Positions 45,403 to 53,515 of a stretch of 53,515 nt of DNA are shown in pieces. The notes below the pieces were generated by a model. That model saw nothing but the letters and a program-made list of their open reading frames with translations, had not been told where the DNA came from and searched no databases. The DNA is taken from contig NZ_JRPQ01000054.1 of the NCBI RefSeq assembly GCF_000762405.1, forward strand, positions 1 through 53,515. The letters run 5' to 3'. This stretch comes from Hoylesella timonensis S9-PR14 (lineage in GTDB: Bacteria > Bacteroidota > Bacteroidia > Bacteroidales > Bacteroidaceae). Both the position numbers and the translations under genes were made by a program. The number at the start of each line of letters is the position of its first letter. Position 1 is the stretch's first letter.

Positions 45403-46140
45403 ATGAAAAAGTTTTTAGTAACGTTTGTCTTGTTATTAAGTGTTTTGTTCGGCTGGGCTCAAGGCACTGTTGGCACGTGGTCACTGATTCCAAAGATTGG
45501 AGTGAACTTTGCAAACATCAGTGGTTTTGATGTATTTGAGATGGATGACCCAGTGAAAGGTTTTGAAAGCTCATCTGTTTTGAAATCCAAATACCTTGAA
45601 GGACTCATCATTGGTTTAGACGTTCAAAATCAGCTAACAGAGCGAGTTGCTGTTTCTGCTGGCTTATTTTATAGTAGACAGGGCATGGATTTTCCAGAGC
45701 TCGAGAGCATAGATGATAAAAATGTTCATCATGCATCTAACGGATTTCAATGGAAATTCCACTATTTGCAGTTGCCAGTGATGCTCCATACTTATGTTGT
45801 AAGTGGTCTTTCTGTCAATGCAGGTCTACAAATAGGTTATCTGCTGTCTGCCAAAGGCTTTTCGTCTCAATCGCATTTCTACACGGACAAGGAAGGTAAA
45901 ACGCATTATGAAAAGGATGAAGAGGGGAATTTGCTATATGACTACAAGAGCAAATACGATATGACGAACAACATGAAGCGCATAGATGTTTCCGTTCCTG
46001 TGGGTATTTCGTACGAATATGGGAATGTGCTGTTGGACGCAAGGTATAACTTCGGCTTGCTGAAAATCAATAAAGATGATTACAGTACTTTTAAGAACAA
46101 GTTATTTTCCTTTACCGTTGGCTACATTTTCGACCTATGA
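45403..46140 (+). CDS. Outer-membrane beta-barrel protein (porin family, PorT-like)
   Basis: This 245-residue protein has a signal peptide (MKKFLVTFVLLLSVLFGWAQ). Barrel strands resemble those of the 24654-25262 product: PKIGVNFANISGF, VSAGLFYSRQGMDF, LPVMLHTYVV, VNAGLQIGYLL, SVPVGISYEYGNVLLDARYNFGLL and the terminal FTVGYIFDL. The extra length comes from longer loops rich in acidic and Lys residues (about 165-190). Function is unknown; it is a paralogue of the other barrel protein. Confidence 0.87.
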   Translation: MKKFLVTFVLLLSVLFGWAQGTVGTWSLIPKIGVNFANISGFDVFEMDDPVKGFESSSVLKSKYLEGLIIGLDVQNQLTERVAVSAGLFYSRQGMDFPELESIDDKNVHHASNGFQWKFHYLQLPVMLHTYVVSGLSVNAGLQIGYLLSAKGFSSQSHFYTDKEGKTHYEKDEEGNLLYDYKSKYDMTNNMKRIDVSVPVGISYEYGNVLLDARYNFGLLKINKDDYSTFKNKLFSFTVGYIFDL

Positions 46141-46196
46141 TGAGGCGATGAAGAGAAGTCACGAATCATATCAACTTGAATAATAAATCTAAACAA

Positions 46197-47294
46197 ATGA
46201 ATTACAAAGACGACAAACGTATTATTATGACCCTCGATGCTGGTGGAACAAACTTTGTTTTTTCGGCGATGCAGGGCGGTGAGCAGATGATAGTACCTTT
46301 TGCATTGCCATCAATGGCAAACGATTTGAATGCCTGTTTGGGTCAGTTGGTCAAAGGGTTTGAGAAAATACAACACCTTATTCCTATGGATGCATCGGCT
46401 ATCAGCTTTGCTTTCCCTGGTCCTGCCGACTATGAGAACGGCATTATAGGCGATTTGCCCAATTTTCCTTCCTTCCGTGGAGGCGTGGCTTTGGGTCCCT
46501 ATTTACAAATACGTTTTGGTATGCCTGTTTTTATCAACAACGATGGCAGCTTGTTCGCCTATGGCGAAGCCATGGCAGGAGCATTGCCTTTGGTCAACAA
46601 TCGACTGGAAGAAGCGGGCAGTCCAAAGCGGTTTAACAATCTCTTAGGTCTCACGTTCGGCACGGGTTTCGGTGCTGGTGTGGTCATCAATGGTGAATTG
46701 TTGGTTGGAGACAATGGATTGGGAGGTGATATTTGGTGTTTTCGTAACAAGAAATATCCAGCATATATTGTGGAGGATAGCGTCGCCATTCGTGCTATCA
46801 AACGTGTATATCGTGAGCTTTCTGGCGATGTGCGTGACCTTGAACCCAAGGACATCAATGATATTATCGCTGGAAAGATAGACGGCAATGTGGATGCTGC
46901 TAAGAAGAGCTTCGCAGAGTTTGGTGAGATGGCAGGCGATGCCATTGCTATGGCTGATACCATTGTCGATGGATTGGTTGTCATTGGTGGAGGTGTATCG
47001 AAGGCGTCAGCCCATATCTTGCCAGCTTTGGTAGGCGAGATGAACAGCAGACTTAAAATGATGAATGGCGAGGAGGTAGGACACATGCAAATGAAAGTGT
47101 ACAACTTGGAGGATGAGCAACAGTTTGCAGACTTTACAAGGGGTGGCGCTGTGAAGATTAATGTACCTGGTAGTAGCGTTCAGGTTGATTACGACCCGAT
47201 GAAGCGTATCGGGGTCATCGTATCGAAAAATGGGGCGAGCGAATCGATTGCATTAGGTGCCTACGTCTATGCCTTGAACAAACTTGATGAATAA
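46197..47294 (+). CDS. ROK family sugar kinase-like protein
   Basis: This 365-residue protein has the ROK ATP-binding start MTLDAGGTNFVFSA, FAFPGPADYENGI, INNDGSLFAYGEA (catalytic Asp), LTFGTGFGAGVVINGELLVGDNG and VVIGGGVSKA. The zinc-binding CXCGXXGC motif of classical ROK kinases is absent; that place reads GGDIWCFRNKKYPAY. It is likely a glucokinase, fructokinase or N-acetylhexosamine kinase. The ATG at 46197 is preferred to a TTG at 46176. Confidence 0.87.
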   Translation: MNYKDDKRIIMTLDAGGTNFVFSAMQGGEQMIVPFALPSMANDLNACLGQLVKGFEKIQHLIPMDASAISFAFPGPADYENGIIGDLPNFPSFRGGVALGPYLQIRFGMPVFINNDGSLFAYGEAMAGALPLVNNRLEEAGSPKRFNNLLGLTFGTGFGAGVVINGELLVGDNGLGGDIWCFRNKKYPAYIVEDSVAIRAIKRVYRELSGDVRDLEPKDINDIIAGKIDGNVDAAKKSFAEFGEMAGDAIAMADTIVDGLVVIGGGVSKASAHILPALVGEMNSRLKMMNGEEVGHMQMKVYNLEDEQQFADFTRGGAVKINVPGSSVQVDYDPMKRIGVIVSKNGASESIALGAYVYALNKLDE

Positions 47295-47398
47295 CTAAAA
47301 ATTCGTCATCTTGCTATCCATGCTTTAATAACACGTTGATAGCTCTCACAGCGTGAAAAATGAGATGCTGAAATAGGTGATCAATGCGTTGAAAGTTC

Positions 47399-47440
47399 AC
47401 AACTCAATGGAGACAATTTTGTTTCCCATTGAGTTGTTTT
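47399..47440. terminator. Terminator between the ROK gene and the minus-strand cluster
   Basis: ACAACTCAATGG (47399-47410) pairs with CCATTGAGTTGT (47426-47437), a 12-bp stem followed by a short T-run. It lies between two convergent genes. Confidence 0.7.
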
Positions 47441-47459
47441 GGTTCTGACGCTTTCCGAG

Positions 47460-48023
47460 TTATTTCTTCTTTTGCTGTTGCTCTTTTTGTGTTTCCTTAT
47501 AGATTTGGATAATCGGGTCTTCGTCCAGCTTGTCCATTTGTTTGAACGAGTTGAGCATGCGTTGCCTTTGCTTTCGATACTTCTTAGCTTTGAAGTCAAA
47601 CATAGAAAAGAAATCGAATGAACCGACAGACGAGGGGGCTAACATGGCTCGTTCATTGGCATCCGCTTTCATCCATCCTTGAATCGTCTTGTTGAGTTGT
47701 GTCTGCATATCCTTTCCATAAACAACTACTTCGCCTATCATCTTTTCGTCTTTTATCATCGAAATAGAGTCGCCTACCATTCGGGCAGGGATGCGAAGAG
47801 GTAAATATTTGGGCTTGATGATAGTGAGCGTGTCAAACTGTTGGGGAATCGTTGTTTGTCCAAGATAGTTCGTTGAGTCGCATTTTTGCGTGTCTGCCCA
47901 AACCCATACCTTGCGCATGGGTACTTTGGTCTCGGCATCGTACACTACAATCTTGCGCTGCGCATTCACAGAAAGACTTGTGCCAATGCAAACAAACAAA
48001 AGAATAAAGAAGAATTTTTGCAT
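47460..48023 (-). CDS. Secreted protein with carboxypeptidase-regulatory-like start
   Basis: This 187-residue protein has a signal peptide (to about residue 21, SVNAQ). Residues ~23-95 look like a small beta-sandwich of the CarboxypepD_reg-like type: RKIVVYDAETKVPMRKVWVWAD, LGQTTIPQQFDTLTI and EVVVYGKD. A helical, strongly basic and Gln-rich tail follows (KETQKEQQQKKK). It lies 69 bp downstream of luxS and may share its transcript. The family and function are unknown. Confidence 0.75.
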   Translation of the reverse strand: MQKFFFILLFVCIGTSLSVNAQRKIVVYDAETKVPMRKVWVWADTQKCDSTNYLGQTTIPQQFDTLTIIKPKYLPLRIPARMVGDSISMIKDEKMIGEVVVYGKDMQTQLNKTIQGWMKADANERAMLAPSSVGSFDFFSMFDFKAKKYRKQRQRMLNSFKQMDKLDEDPIIQIYKETQKEQQQKKK

Positions 48024-48092
48024 GCTTATCGGTCGTTAAGGGATACTGTTGTTAGCTTTCAAGGGTGTATTTGGACAAACACGTCGCACCAT

Positions 48093-48572
48093 TTATTTCG
48101 GGTAAATCAAGTTTTTCTCTTCTATTTTCTCCAACACTTCGGTTAGGAATTTATGCGATTCGTAGCGTGCCATGGGCAGATCGTGTAGCAAATAGTTGCC
48201 ACAATCTTGGGCTTGTGCGCCCGGAATTTCACCTTCAAAGTTAGTAACAAACTCAAAGGTGTGTATCATCAAATCGACAATATCACGACTTTTCAAGTCG
48301 CCATGCACAATCAAATAGTTGCCAGTGAGGCATCCCATAGGTCCCCAATAAATGATTTTGTCTTTCCACTGTGCATCGTTGCGCAAGTAAGTAGCAGCCA
48401 AATGCTCGATAGTGTGCAAGGCACCAATGTGCAAAACGGGCTCACGGTTAGGCTCTTTCATGCGTATGTCGAAGGTGGTAATGACTTCCGAGCCAATGAG
48501 GTCTTGTCTACTTACATAAATTCCTCGCAACAATTTGTTGTGGTCAATGGTGAATGAAGGTATTTTGTTCAT
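48093..48572 (-). CDS. luxS: S-ribosylhomocysteine lyase
   Basis: This 159-residue protein of usual LuxS length has the metal-binding HTIEH (from LHIGALHTIEHLAA) and the catalytic Cys in GPMGCLTG. It cleaves S-ribosylhomocysteine to homocysteine and DPD, the precursor of autoinducer-2. The upstream gene encodes the Pfs nucleosidase that makes its substrate, so the two form the activated-methyl-cycle module. Confidence 0.96.
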   Translation of the reverse strand: MNKIPSFTIDHNKLLRGIYVSRQDLIGSEVITTFDIRMKEPNREPVLHIGALHTIEHLAATYLRNDAQWKDKIIYWGPMGCLTGNYLIVHGDLKSRDIVDLMIHTFEFVTNFEGEIPGAQAQDCGNYLLHDLPMARYESHKFLTEVLEKIEEKNLIYPK

Positions 48573-48577
48573 CTTTA

Positions 48578-48609
48578 AGTTTTTTAGTTTGTGAGTTTTT
48601 TAGTTTTTG
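48578..48609. repeat. 16-bp tandem duplication before luxS
   Basis: AGTTTTTTAGTTTGTG at 48578-48593 is followed directly by AGTTTTTTAGTTTTTG, differing at one base. It lies 5 bp upstream of luxS, in the transcript leader between pfs and luxS, and could influence luxS translation or be neutral slippage. Confidence 0.5.
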
Positions 48610-48657
48610 GGTGATGCGTTTTCTCTCGTTTGTGGCAAGAAGCAGTCGGGGTTTTGC

Positions 48658-49341
48658 TTAAATCTTTTGCAAAAAGTCTTTCGTTACTTCAAACGAGTCG
48701 TGTGCTATTTGTTCCCAAAAATTGTAGTATTGTGACGCTTCGGTATCTTTCAGTGGGACATCACTAATGATACGAAATGAGATAAAAGGAATGTGATACA
48801 GGTGGCAGGTTTGCGCAATCGCACCGCTTTCCATATCTACGGCTGCCGCTTTGGGAAAAGATTGAAGGATGTGTTGCATTTTTTCCCGACTGTCCACAAA
48901 CCAATCTCCGCTTACAATGAGTCCGCTTTTGATATTTTTGTGATAGGATAGAGACAACGCTTTGTTGACTAATTCTGGCGGAGACACATAGCTTGCGGGC
49001 ATTCCCATGATTTGTCCTTTGGCGCATTCCTTGCCACAATACGCATCATGATAGCAACACTCGGTGCTTACAACCACATCTTTGGGGTTCAATGCTGTAT
49101 CAGCAGCTCCCGCACAGCCCGATGATACGATGAGTTGTGGCTGATAGCGATGAATCATTTCTACGGCTCCAATGGCAGCGTTCACCTTGCCTATGCCACA
49201 TTGCATCAATACAATTTCATTTTGTTTGATTCGTCCTTTGACAAAACTCAAATGGTTGTCTTGTTCCATTTGGCTATTTTCCAATAAGGATTTCAATTGT
49301 ACAAATTCCTTATCCATTGCCACAATTACGCCTATCTTCAT
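48658..49341 (-). CDS. mtnN: 5'-methylthioadenosine/S-adenosylhomocysteine nucleosidase
   Basis: This 227-residue protein has the MTAN pattern: MKIGVIVAMDKEFVQLKSLL, VLMQCGIGKVNAAIG, IVSSGCAGAAD, the catalytic Glu region AAVDMESGAIAQTCH, and FRIISDVP with the catalytic Asp. It hydrolyses SAH and MTA to adenine plus the thioribose compound, feeding LuxS. A longer frame from 49440 exists, but the ATG at 49341 matches the family start and follows a -7 box. Confidence 0.94.
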   Translation of the reverse strand: MKIGVIVAMDKEFVQLKSLLENSQMEQDNHLSFVKGRIKQNEIVLMQCGIGKVNAAIGAVEMIHRYQPQLIVSSGCAGAADTALNPKDVVVSTECCYHDAYCGKECAKGQIMGMPASYVSPPELVNKALSLSYHKNIKSGLIVSGDWFVDSREKMQHILQSFPKAAAVDMESGAIAQTCHLYHIPFISFRIISDVPLKDTEASQYYNFWEQIAHDSFEVTKDFLQKI

Positions 49342-49364
49342 ATCCAATCGTTCTCGTTTTCTTG

Positions 49365-49372
49365 CAAAGATA
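49365..49372 (-). promoter_or_regulatory. -7 promoter box for mtnN
   Basis: On the minus strand this reads TATCTTTG, 23 bp before the mtnN ATG. It faces the YfhO promoter at 49416 across 43 bp. Confidence 0.55.
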
Positions 49373-49415
49373 GCAAAAAAGGAAATATAATCCGTGTTAA
49401 GCCCTAAACTTTTGT

Positions 49416-49423
49416 TATCTTTG
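49416..49423 (+). promoter_or_regulatory. -7 promoter box for the YfhO-family gene
   Basis: TATCTTTG at this place supplies the G of an in-frame GTG at 49423, so that GTG is promoter, not start. The real ATG is 29 bp further on. Confidence 0.6.
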
Positions 49424-49452
49424 TGGCAAAATATAATCATAACAAAACTATC

Positions 49453-51963
49453 ATGGAAGTTTGGAAGAAATATGGCTTAGATGTAGCCGCTGTTGTGCTT
49501 TTTGTCCTTATCTCATTTGCTTATTTTGTTCCAGCGAGTTTGGACGGTCGCATTTTGTTCCAACATGATGCGTCTGCTGGACGTGGCATGGGACACGAAC
49601 AGCAAACATATTTTGAGCGAACAGGCGAACGAACCCGTTGGACCAATTCGGTTTTCGGTGGTATGCCCACCTATCAAACAGCTCCTTCGTATAAGAGTAC
49701 TGATGCGTTGAGTAAGGTAATGGATGCATACCATTTGTGGCTTCCCGAAAATGTGTGGTATGTCTTTGCCTATTTGTTAGGCTTTTACATCCTTCTGCGT
49801 GCATTCGATTTCCGTCAGGAGTTGGCTGTATTGGGATCAATTATATGGGCTTTTTCCAGTTACTTCTTCATTATCATCGCTGCGGGTCATATATGGAAGG
49901 TCATGGCATTGGCATATTTGCCCCCAATGATAGCGGGTTTGGTGCTTGCATATCGAGGCAAATACCTGTGGGGCTTCATTCTCACCGCCTTGTTTACGGC
50001 GTTTGAGGTGAAAGCCAACCACGTGCAGATGACGTATTATTATCTGTTTGTGGTGCTGTTCATGGTGATAGCTTATCTTGTTCAAGCCATTAAGAATAAG
50101 CAACTGCTACATTTTGGCAAAGCGACAGCAGTGTGTGCTGCTGCTGCCTGTCTCGGCATTTGTATGAACTTGAGCAACTTGTACCACACGTGGGAATACA
50201 GCAAGGAATCCATGCGTGGCAAGAGCGAACTGGTAAAAGCGAATACAGCCAACCAAACCAATAGTGGTTTGGAGCGTGATTACATAACTCAATGGAGTTA
50301 CGGTATTGGTGAAACGTGGACGCTGCTTATTCCGAATGCCAAAGGAGGAGCTTCTGTACCTCTGTCTCAGAACGAGACGGCTATGAAAAAAGCTGATCCT
50401 AATTTTATTCAAATCTATCAACAAATGGGTCAGTATTGGGGAGAGCAACCCGGAACCAGTGGACCTGTGTATGTTGGTGCATTCGTGTTGATGCTCTTCA
50501 TCTTGGCATTGTTCATCGTTAAAGGTCCTATGAAGTGGGCTTTATTGGCAGCTACCGTCCTTTCCGTCTTGCTCTCGTGGGGAAAGAACTTCATGCCATT
50601 GACCAATTTCTTTATCGATTACATGCCAATGTATGCTAAGTTTCGCACGGTGGCATCCATCTTGGTGATCGCAGAGTTTACCATTCCATTGTTGGCGATG
50701 TTGGGTTTGAAGAAAATCTTGGACACGCCATCGATATTGAATAAGCAGATTAAATATGTATATATCAGCTTTGGGCTCACTGCAGGTTTTTGTTTGTTGT
50801 TTGCCCTCATGCCCAGTGTGTTCTTTTCTAATTTTGTTTCCGCACAAGAGTTGGAAGCAATGAAGAGCATTCCTGCGGAATATCAAGGACAATTAATCGC
50901 CAATCTTCGCGAAATGCGGCAAGCTATCTTTACTGATGATTGCTGGCGGTCGTTCTTTATCATTGTGATTGGCACTTTCTTGCTGCTGCTTTACCGTGCC
51001 AACAAACTTAAAAAGTCTGCTTTCGTAGGACTGGTGATTGTGCTGTGCCTTGTAGATATGTGGCAAGTCAACAAGCGTTACCTCAACGATGGCATGTTTG
51101 TAGAGAAGAGTGTGCGCGACAATCCTATTGAAATGACACCTACCGACCAGCAAATTTTGCAGACGAAAGAACTCGATTACCGTGTGTTAAACCTCGCAAC
51201 GAGTACCTTTAACGAAAACGAGACCAGTTATTTCCACAAGAGTATTGGAGGGTATCATCCAGCAAAGTTGCGCCGCTACCAAGAAATGATAGAGACGTAT
51301 ATCGCCCCAGAGATGGAGAAACTAATGAAAAGTATTGTCGAAGCGCAAGGCGATATGACCAAATTGAACGGGGATAGCATCTCGCCTGTCTTGAATATGC
51401 TGAATACCAAATTCTTCATCATGCCATTACAAGGCGGTCAGACCGTTCCGTTAAAAAATCCATACGCCTTTGGTAACGCATGGTTTGTCGATAAGGTGAC
51501 TTATGTCAATAATGCCAATGAGGAATTAGAAATGGTGGGCAAGCTCAATCTTCGTGCGGAAGCGGTTGCTGACAAGAAGTTTAGAGATGTGTTGGGAAGT
51601 AGCTGTGAGCAAGACCATCATGCACAAGTAACCATGAAGAACTATGAGCCAAACCAACTCACTTACGAGGTTGAGTCGGCAAAGGGTGGGGTATTAGTAT
51701 TCTCGGAGAACTATTATCCTGAATGGACAGCAACGGTCGATGGGAAAGAGGTGCCTGTGGGGCGTGTCAATTATATTCTTCGCGCCATACAAGTGAAGCC
51801 CGGTAAACATCAAGTGGTGTTGAGTTTCTTCCCCAAATCGGTCGATCGAACAGAGACGGTGGCATACATTGCCTTTGCCTTGTTAGTCATCTGTATTTTG
51901 TTGGGCATTGGTTTGGAGATTCGTCAACGTAAAACTGGTGCGACAGCTCAAGATCGTAAATGA
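49453..51963 (+). CDS. YfhO-family polytopic membrane protein
   Basis: This 836-residue protein has about 12-14 transmembrane helices in the first ~540 residues. The first periplasmic loop contains DASAGRGMGHEQQTYFERTGERTRWTNSVFGGMPTY. A C-terminal periplasmic domain (about 550-800, with GGYHPAKLRRYQEMIE and FSENYYPEWTATVDGKEVPVGRVNYILRAI) precedes a last helix. This layout matches YfhO/GT-C-like proteins, which in Gram-positives glycosylate cell-envelope polymers. The acceptor in Bacteroidota is unknown. It is monocistronic, followed by a bidirectional terminator. Confidence 0.88.
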   Translation: MEVWKKYGLDVAAVVLFVLISFAYFVPASLDGRILFQHDASAGRGMGHEQQTYFERTGERTRWTNSVFGGMPTYQTAPSYKSTDALSKVMDAYHLWLPENVWYVFAYLLGFYILLRAFDFRQELAVLGSIIWAFSSYFFIIIAAGHIWKVMALAYLPPMIAGLVLAYRGKYLWGFILTALFTAFEVKANHVQMTYYYLFVVLFMVIAYLVQAIKNKQLLHFGKATAVCAAAACLGICMNLSNLYHTWEYSKESMRGKSELVKANTANQTNSGLERDYITQWSYGIGETWTLLIPNAKGGASVPLSQNETAMKKADPNFIQIYQQMGQYWGEQPGTSGPVYVGAFVLMLFILALFIVKGPMKWALLAATVLSVLLSWGKNFMPLTNFFIDYMPMYAKFRTVASILVIAEFTIPLLAMLGLKKILDTPSILNKQIKYVYISFGLTAGFCLLFALMPSVFFSNFVSAQELEAMKSIPAEYQGQLIANLREMRQAIFTDDCWRSFFIIVIGTFLLLLYRANKLKKSAFVGLVIVLCLVDMWQVNKRYLNDGMFVEKSVRDNPIEMTPTDQQILQTKELDYRVLNLATSTFNENETSYFHKSIGGYHPAKLRRYQEMIETYIAPEMEKLMKSIVEAQGDMTKLNGDSISPVLNMLNTKFFIMPLQGGQTVPLKNPYAFGNAWFVDKVTYVNNANEELEMVGKLNLRAEAVADKKFRDVLGSSCEQDHHAQVTMKNYEPNQLTYEVESAKGGVLVFSENYYPEWTATVDGKEVPVGRVNYILRAIQVKPGKHQVVLSFFPKSVDRTETVAYIAFALLVICILLGIGLEIRQRKTGATAQDRK

Positions 51964-51995
51964 TTCCAAGCGTTGAAAAGATAAAACAATTGAAT

Positions 51996-52036
51996 TAAAA
52001 AAGGTCCGAAAAGCACGGTTGCTTTTCGGACTTTTT
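51996..52036. terminator. Bidirectional terminator between YfhO and DUF4153 genes
   Basis: GTCCGAAAAGC (52004-52014) pairs with GCTTTTCGGAC (52021-52031), loop 6 nt, flanked by As on the left and five Ts on the right. It can end both convergent genes. Confidence 0.88.
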
Positions 52037-52066
52037 CATGCTGTTGTCCATTCATTCAACAACCGT

Positions 52067-53515
52067 TTATGGAACAAACACATACCCTACGATGTGCAGC
52101 CTTTCCACCTCTTCCCTGTATCTCAATAAAAAGTAAGTGATGGTTAGCTGTGTCTTCTTGCCTTTAAGCTTGATGTCGTGAGTTTTCTCCGTATTCGCCA
52201 TGGCTTCGAGGTCTGACAAACTGACAAGATACTCGTCGTTAATCATCTGACCGTCAATATTATCTTTAAGCACAATGCGCATTGAATCTCCTTGTAAATA
52301 TCCTTGGACGTTATCCTCGTCATAGGCTGCAATATTTGCAACATGGCGATATCCTGCGGGAATGGATACAAGCACATCGCTCTTTTCAAAATTACATTCA
52401 TAGCTCACCATGCTTTGCACTGAAACAGGTTTCCCTTTGTTGTTTTTCACTTTCTTGTCAAACTCGTAGCCAAAGGTTTCAACCTTTGGTTGTAATAGCT
52501 CTTCCGTACACTTCATTCCATAAGTTGTACGGAGATAGGATAGCTTCCCGTCCGTCTTTTTCGCATCTATATAGTTTAGCCCTTGCAAAAGTTTGTCATA
52601 GGTGACACTATTCATGGGCAATTTGATGTCTGGCTGTTGGGCTGCCAGATGCTTTACTTCGCTTGTCAATTTGTTTCGGGTATAGCTGGCAATATTATAG
52701 GGAAAGATAGAAATCAAAGCCCACACAATTAAAAAGGAGTTGATGATCCAAATCACTCTTCTACTGCGACAGACCATTAGTCCCAAGCACACGGCATAGC
52801 ACCAAACATTGAATATCAAAAGATATAGCCGATAAATAGTGACACCGTAATCGCTAAAACGCCTGTAAATACCCACAGACATTAATACGAGGAGGGGCAA
52901 AACAATGACAGGCAGATAGCGAACAATGAATTGATCGAACCTCTTGACCTCTTTTTCATGATGTATAGGATAAAGCAAAAAGACGATGGTGACAGTGAGA
53001 AGCATTAACACTGACACTAACCAAGACACCCAACCATTGGGCAACTCCCATGTAATGATAATTTTGGCGGTATATGCATACAGGGTAATGGTGTATGCCA
53101 TGTGTAGCGGTATCAAGAGATAATGAATCACCCCATTGCCAAAACGATTCTGTAGCCAATTACTCTCACTAAACTTGTTGGCTCCTTGTGGTAGTGAAGC
53201 CATGAGTAATAAAGGTGCGATGAGCGTGAAGCACACGGCAGACAAGTCCAAATAGAGGGTGTATTTGATATCTAACAAAAACAGTGAGGTGAGCGAGTTT
53301 AGCAACAAAGAGAGTCCTATTAGCACGCCAAGCGATATGACGAAAGCCAAACTACAACCTCCTATGAGGTTCAGCAGAAAATTGATAGCGGGTCTATCGT
53401 TGCGTTGCTGGTAATAGGGTAGGGTAAACCAACCAACACCCATCACAGTAGCAAGCACCACAATAGCAATACTTTGCTCAATGGTATTCGTATAAGAGTT
53501 TGCCAACAGTGCGCA
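52067..53515 (-). CDS. DUF4153-like membrane protein, 5' end outside window
   Basis: The frame is open to the window edge, so the protein is N-terminally truncated here; a TTG at 53506 is not a convincing start. About 480 residues are visible, with at least nine hydrophobic helices in the first ~290 and a C-terminal soluble domain with NYIDAKKTDGKLSYLRTTYG and IVGYVFVP at the end. This matches the DUF4153 family of Bacteroidota inner-membrane proteins; function is unknown. Confidence 0.78.
   Translation of the reverse strand, partial: CALLANSYTNTIEQSIAIVVLATVMGVGWFTLPYYQQRNDRPAINFLLNLIGGCSLAFVISLGVLIGLSLLLNSLTSLFLLDIKYTLYLDLSAVCFTLIAPLLLMASLPQGANKFSESNWLQNRFGNGVIHYLLIPLHMAYTITLYAYTAKIIITWELPNGWVSWLVSVLMLLTVTIVFLLYPIHHEKEVKRFDQFIVRYLPVIVLPLLVLMSVGIYRRFSDYGVTIYRLYLLIFNVWCYAVCLGLMVCRSRRVIWIINSFLIVWALISIFPYNIASYTRNKLTSEVKHLAAQQPDIKLPMNSVTYDKLLQGLNYIDAKKTDGKLSYLRTTYGMKCTEELLQPKVETFGYEFDKKVKNNKGKPVSVQSMVSYECNFEKSDVLVSIPAGYRHVANIAAYDEDNVQGYLQGDSMRIVLKDNIDGQMINDEYLVSLSDLEAMANTEKTHDIKLKGKKTQLTITYFLLRYREEVERLHIVGYVFVP

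Overview
The window comes from a member of the Bacteroidota, most likely a Prevotella-like species (Prevotellaceae). The evidence is an AT-rich chromosome, the Bacteroidota promoter signature (a -7 box of form TAnnTTTG, sometimes with a -33 TTTG) in front of many genes, a SusC/SusD pair, a DUF4492-cydA-cydB operon, an 1110-residue SecA, and Bacteroidota-type YfhO, DUF4153 and Lnb/DUF4105-like proteins. I saw no rRNA, tRNA, CRISPR array, transposase or phage genes. The genus is inferred; no 16S is present.

Layout. (1) 0.3-5.5 kb: an AAA+ ATPase with an unusual N-terminal region, a WYL-domain regulator, a DEDDh exonuclease, then convergent xseA. (2) 5.7-17.9 kb: a long same-strand locus behind one good promoter and closed by a strong terminator. 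It encodes an exported CbiX/CbiK-type chelatase, a SusC-like TonB-dependent receptor, a SusD-like lipoprotein, a second surface lipoprotein, a secreted M16 protease with an intact zinc site, a ChaN-type haem-binding protein, and two small secreted proteins. I read it as an uptake and processing system for haem, another metal tetrapyrrole or a haem protein. It is the best candidate here for an undescribed system. (3) 18.1-24.5 kb: a tightly packed operon of a MATE transporter, a cytidylate-kinase-like protein, a phosphodiesterase, a small membrane protein, rmlB, an FdtA-type ketoisomerase, a FemAB/GNAT-like acyltransferase and an FdtB-type aminotransferase. It should make a 3-(acyl)amino-3,6-dideoxyhexose nucleotide for surface glycans. 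(4) 24.6-29.2 kb: an outer-membrane barrel protein, a 0.9-kb spacer with repeats, and the cytochrome bd operon. (5) 29.2-32.2 kb: nth, a DUF2461 gene and a comEC-like gene, apparently from a leaderless promoter. (6) 32.2-39.4 kb, minus strand: an orphan ABC ATPase, secA, a degenerate alkaline-phosphatase-superfamily protein and an Lnb/DUF4105-like membrane protein. (7) 39.5-47.3 kb: envelope biogenesis genes (an outer-membrane protein, an LptC-like protein, a CNNM/CorC-type protein, a PpiD-like chaperone, a second barrel protein) and a ROK-family kinase. (8) 47.4-53.5 kb: the pfs-luxS pair with a small secreted protein, a YfhO-family membrane protein and a DUF4153 protein cut by the window edge.

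Three intergenic regions (near 0.02-0.12, 25.75-25.85 and 36.68-36.80 kb) carry degenerate tandem repeats in which a CATG-type core recurs every 21-23 bp. They are not explained by any gene here. All functional calls come from reading motifs by eye; no database search was run.
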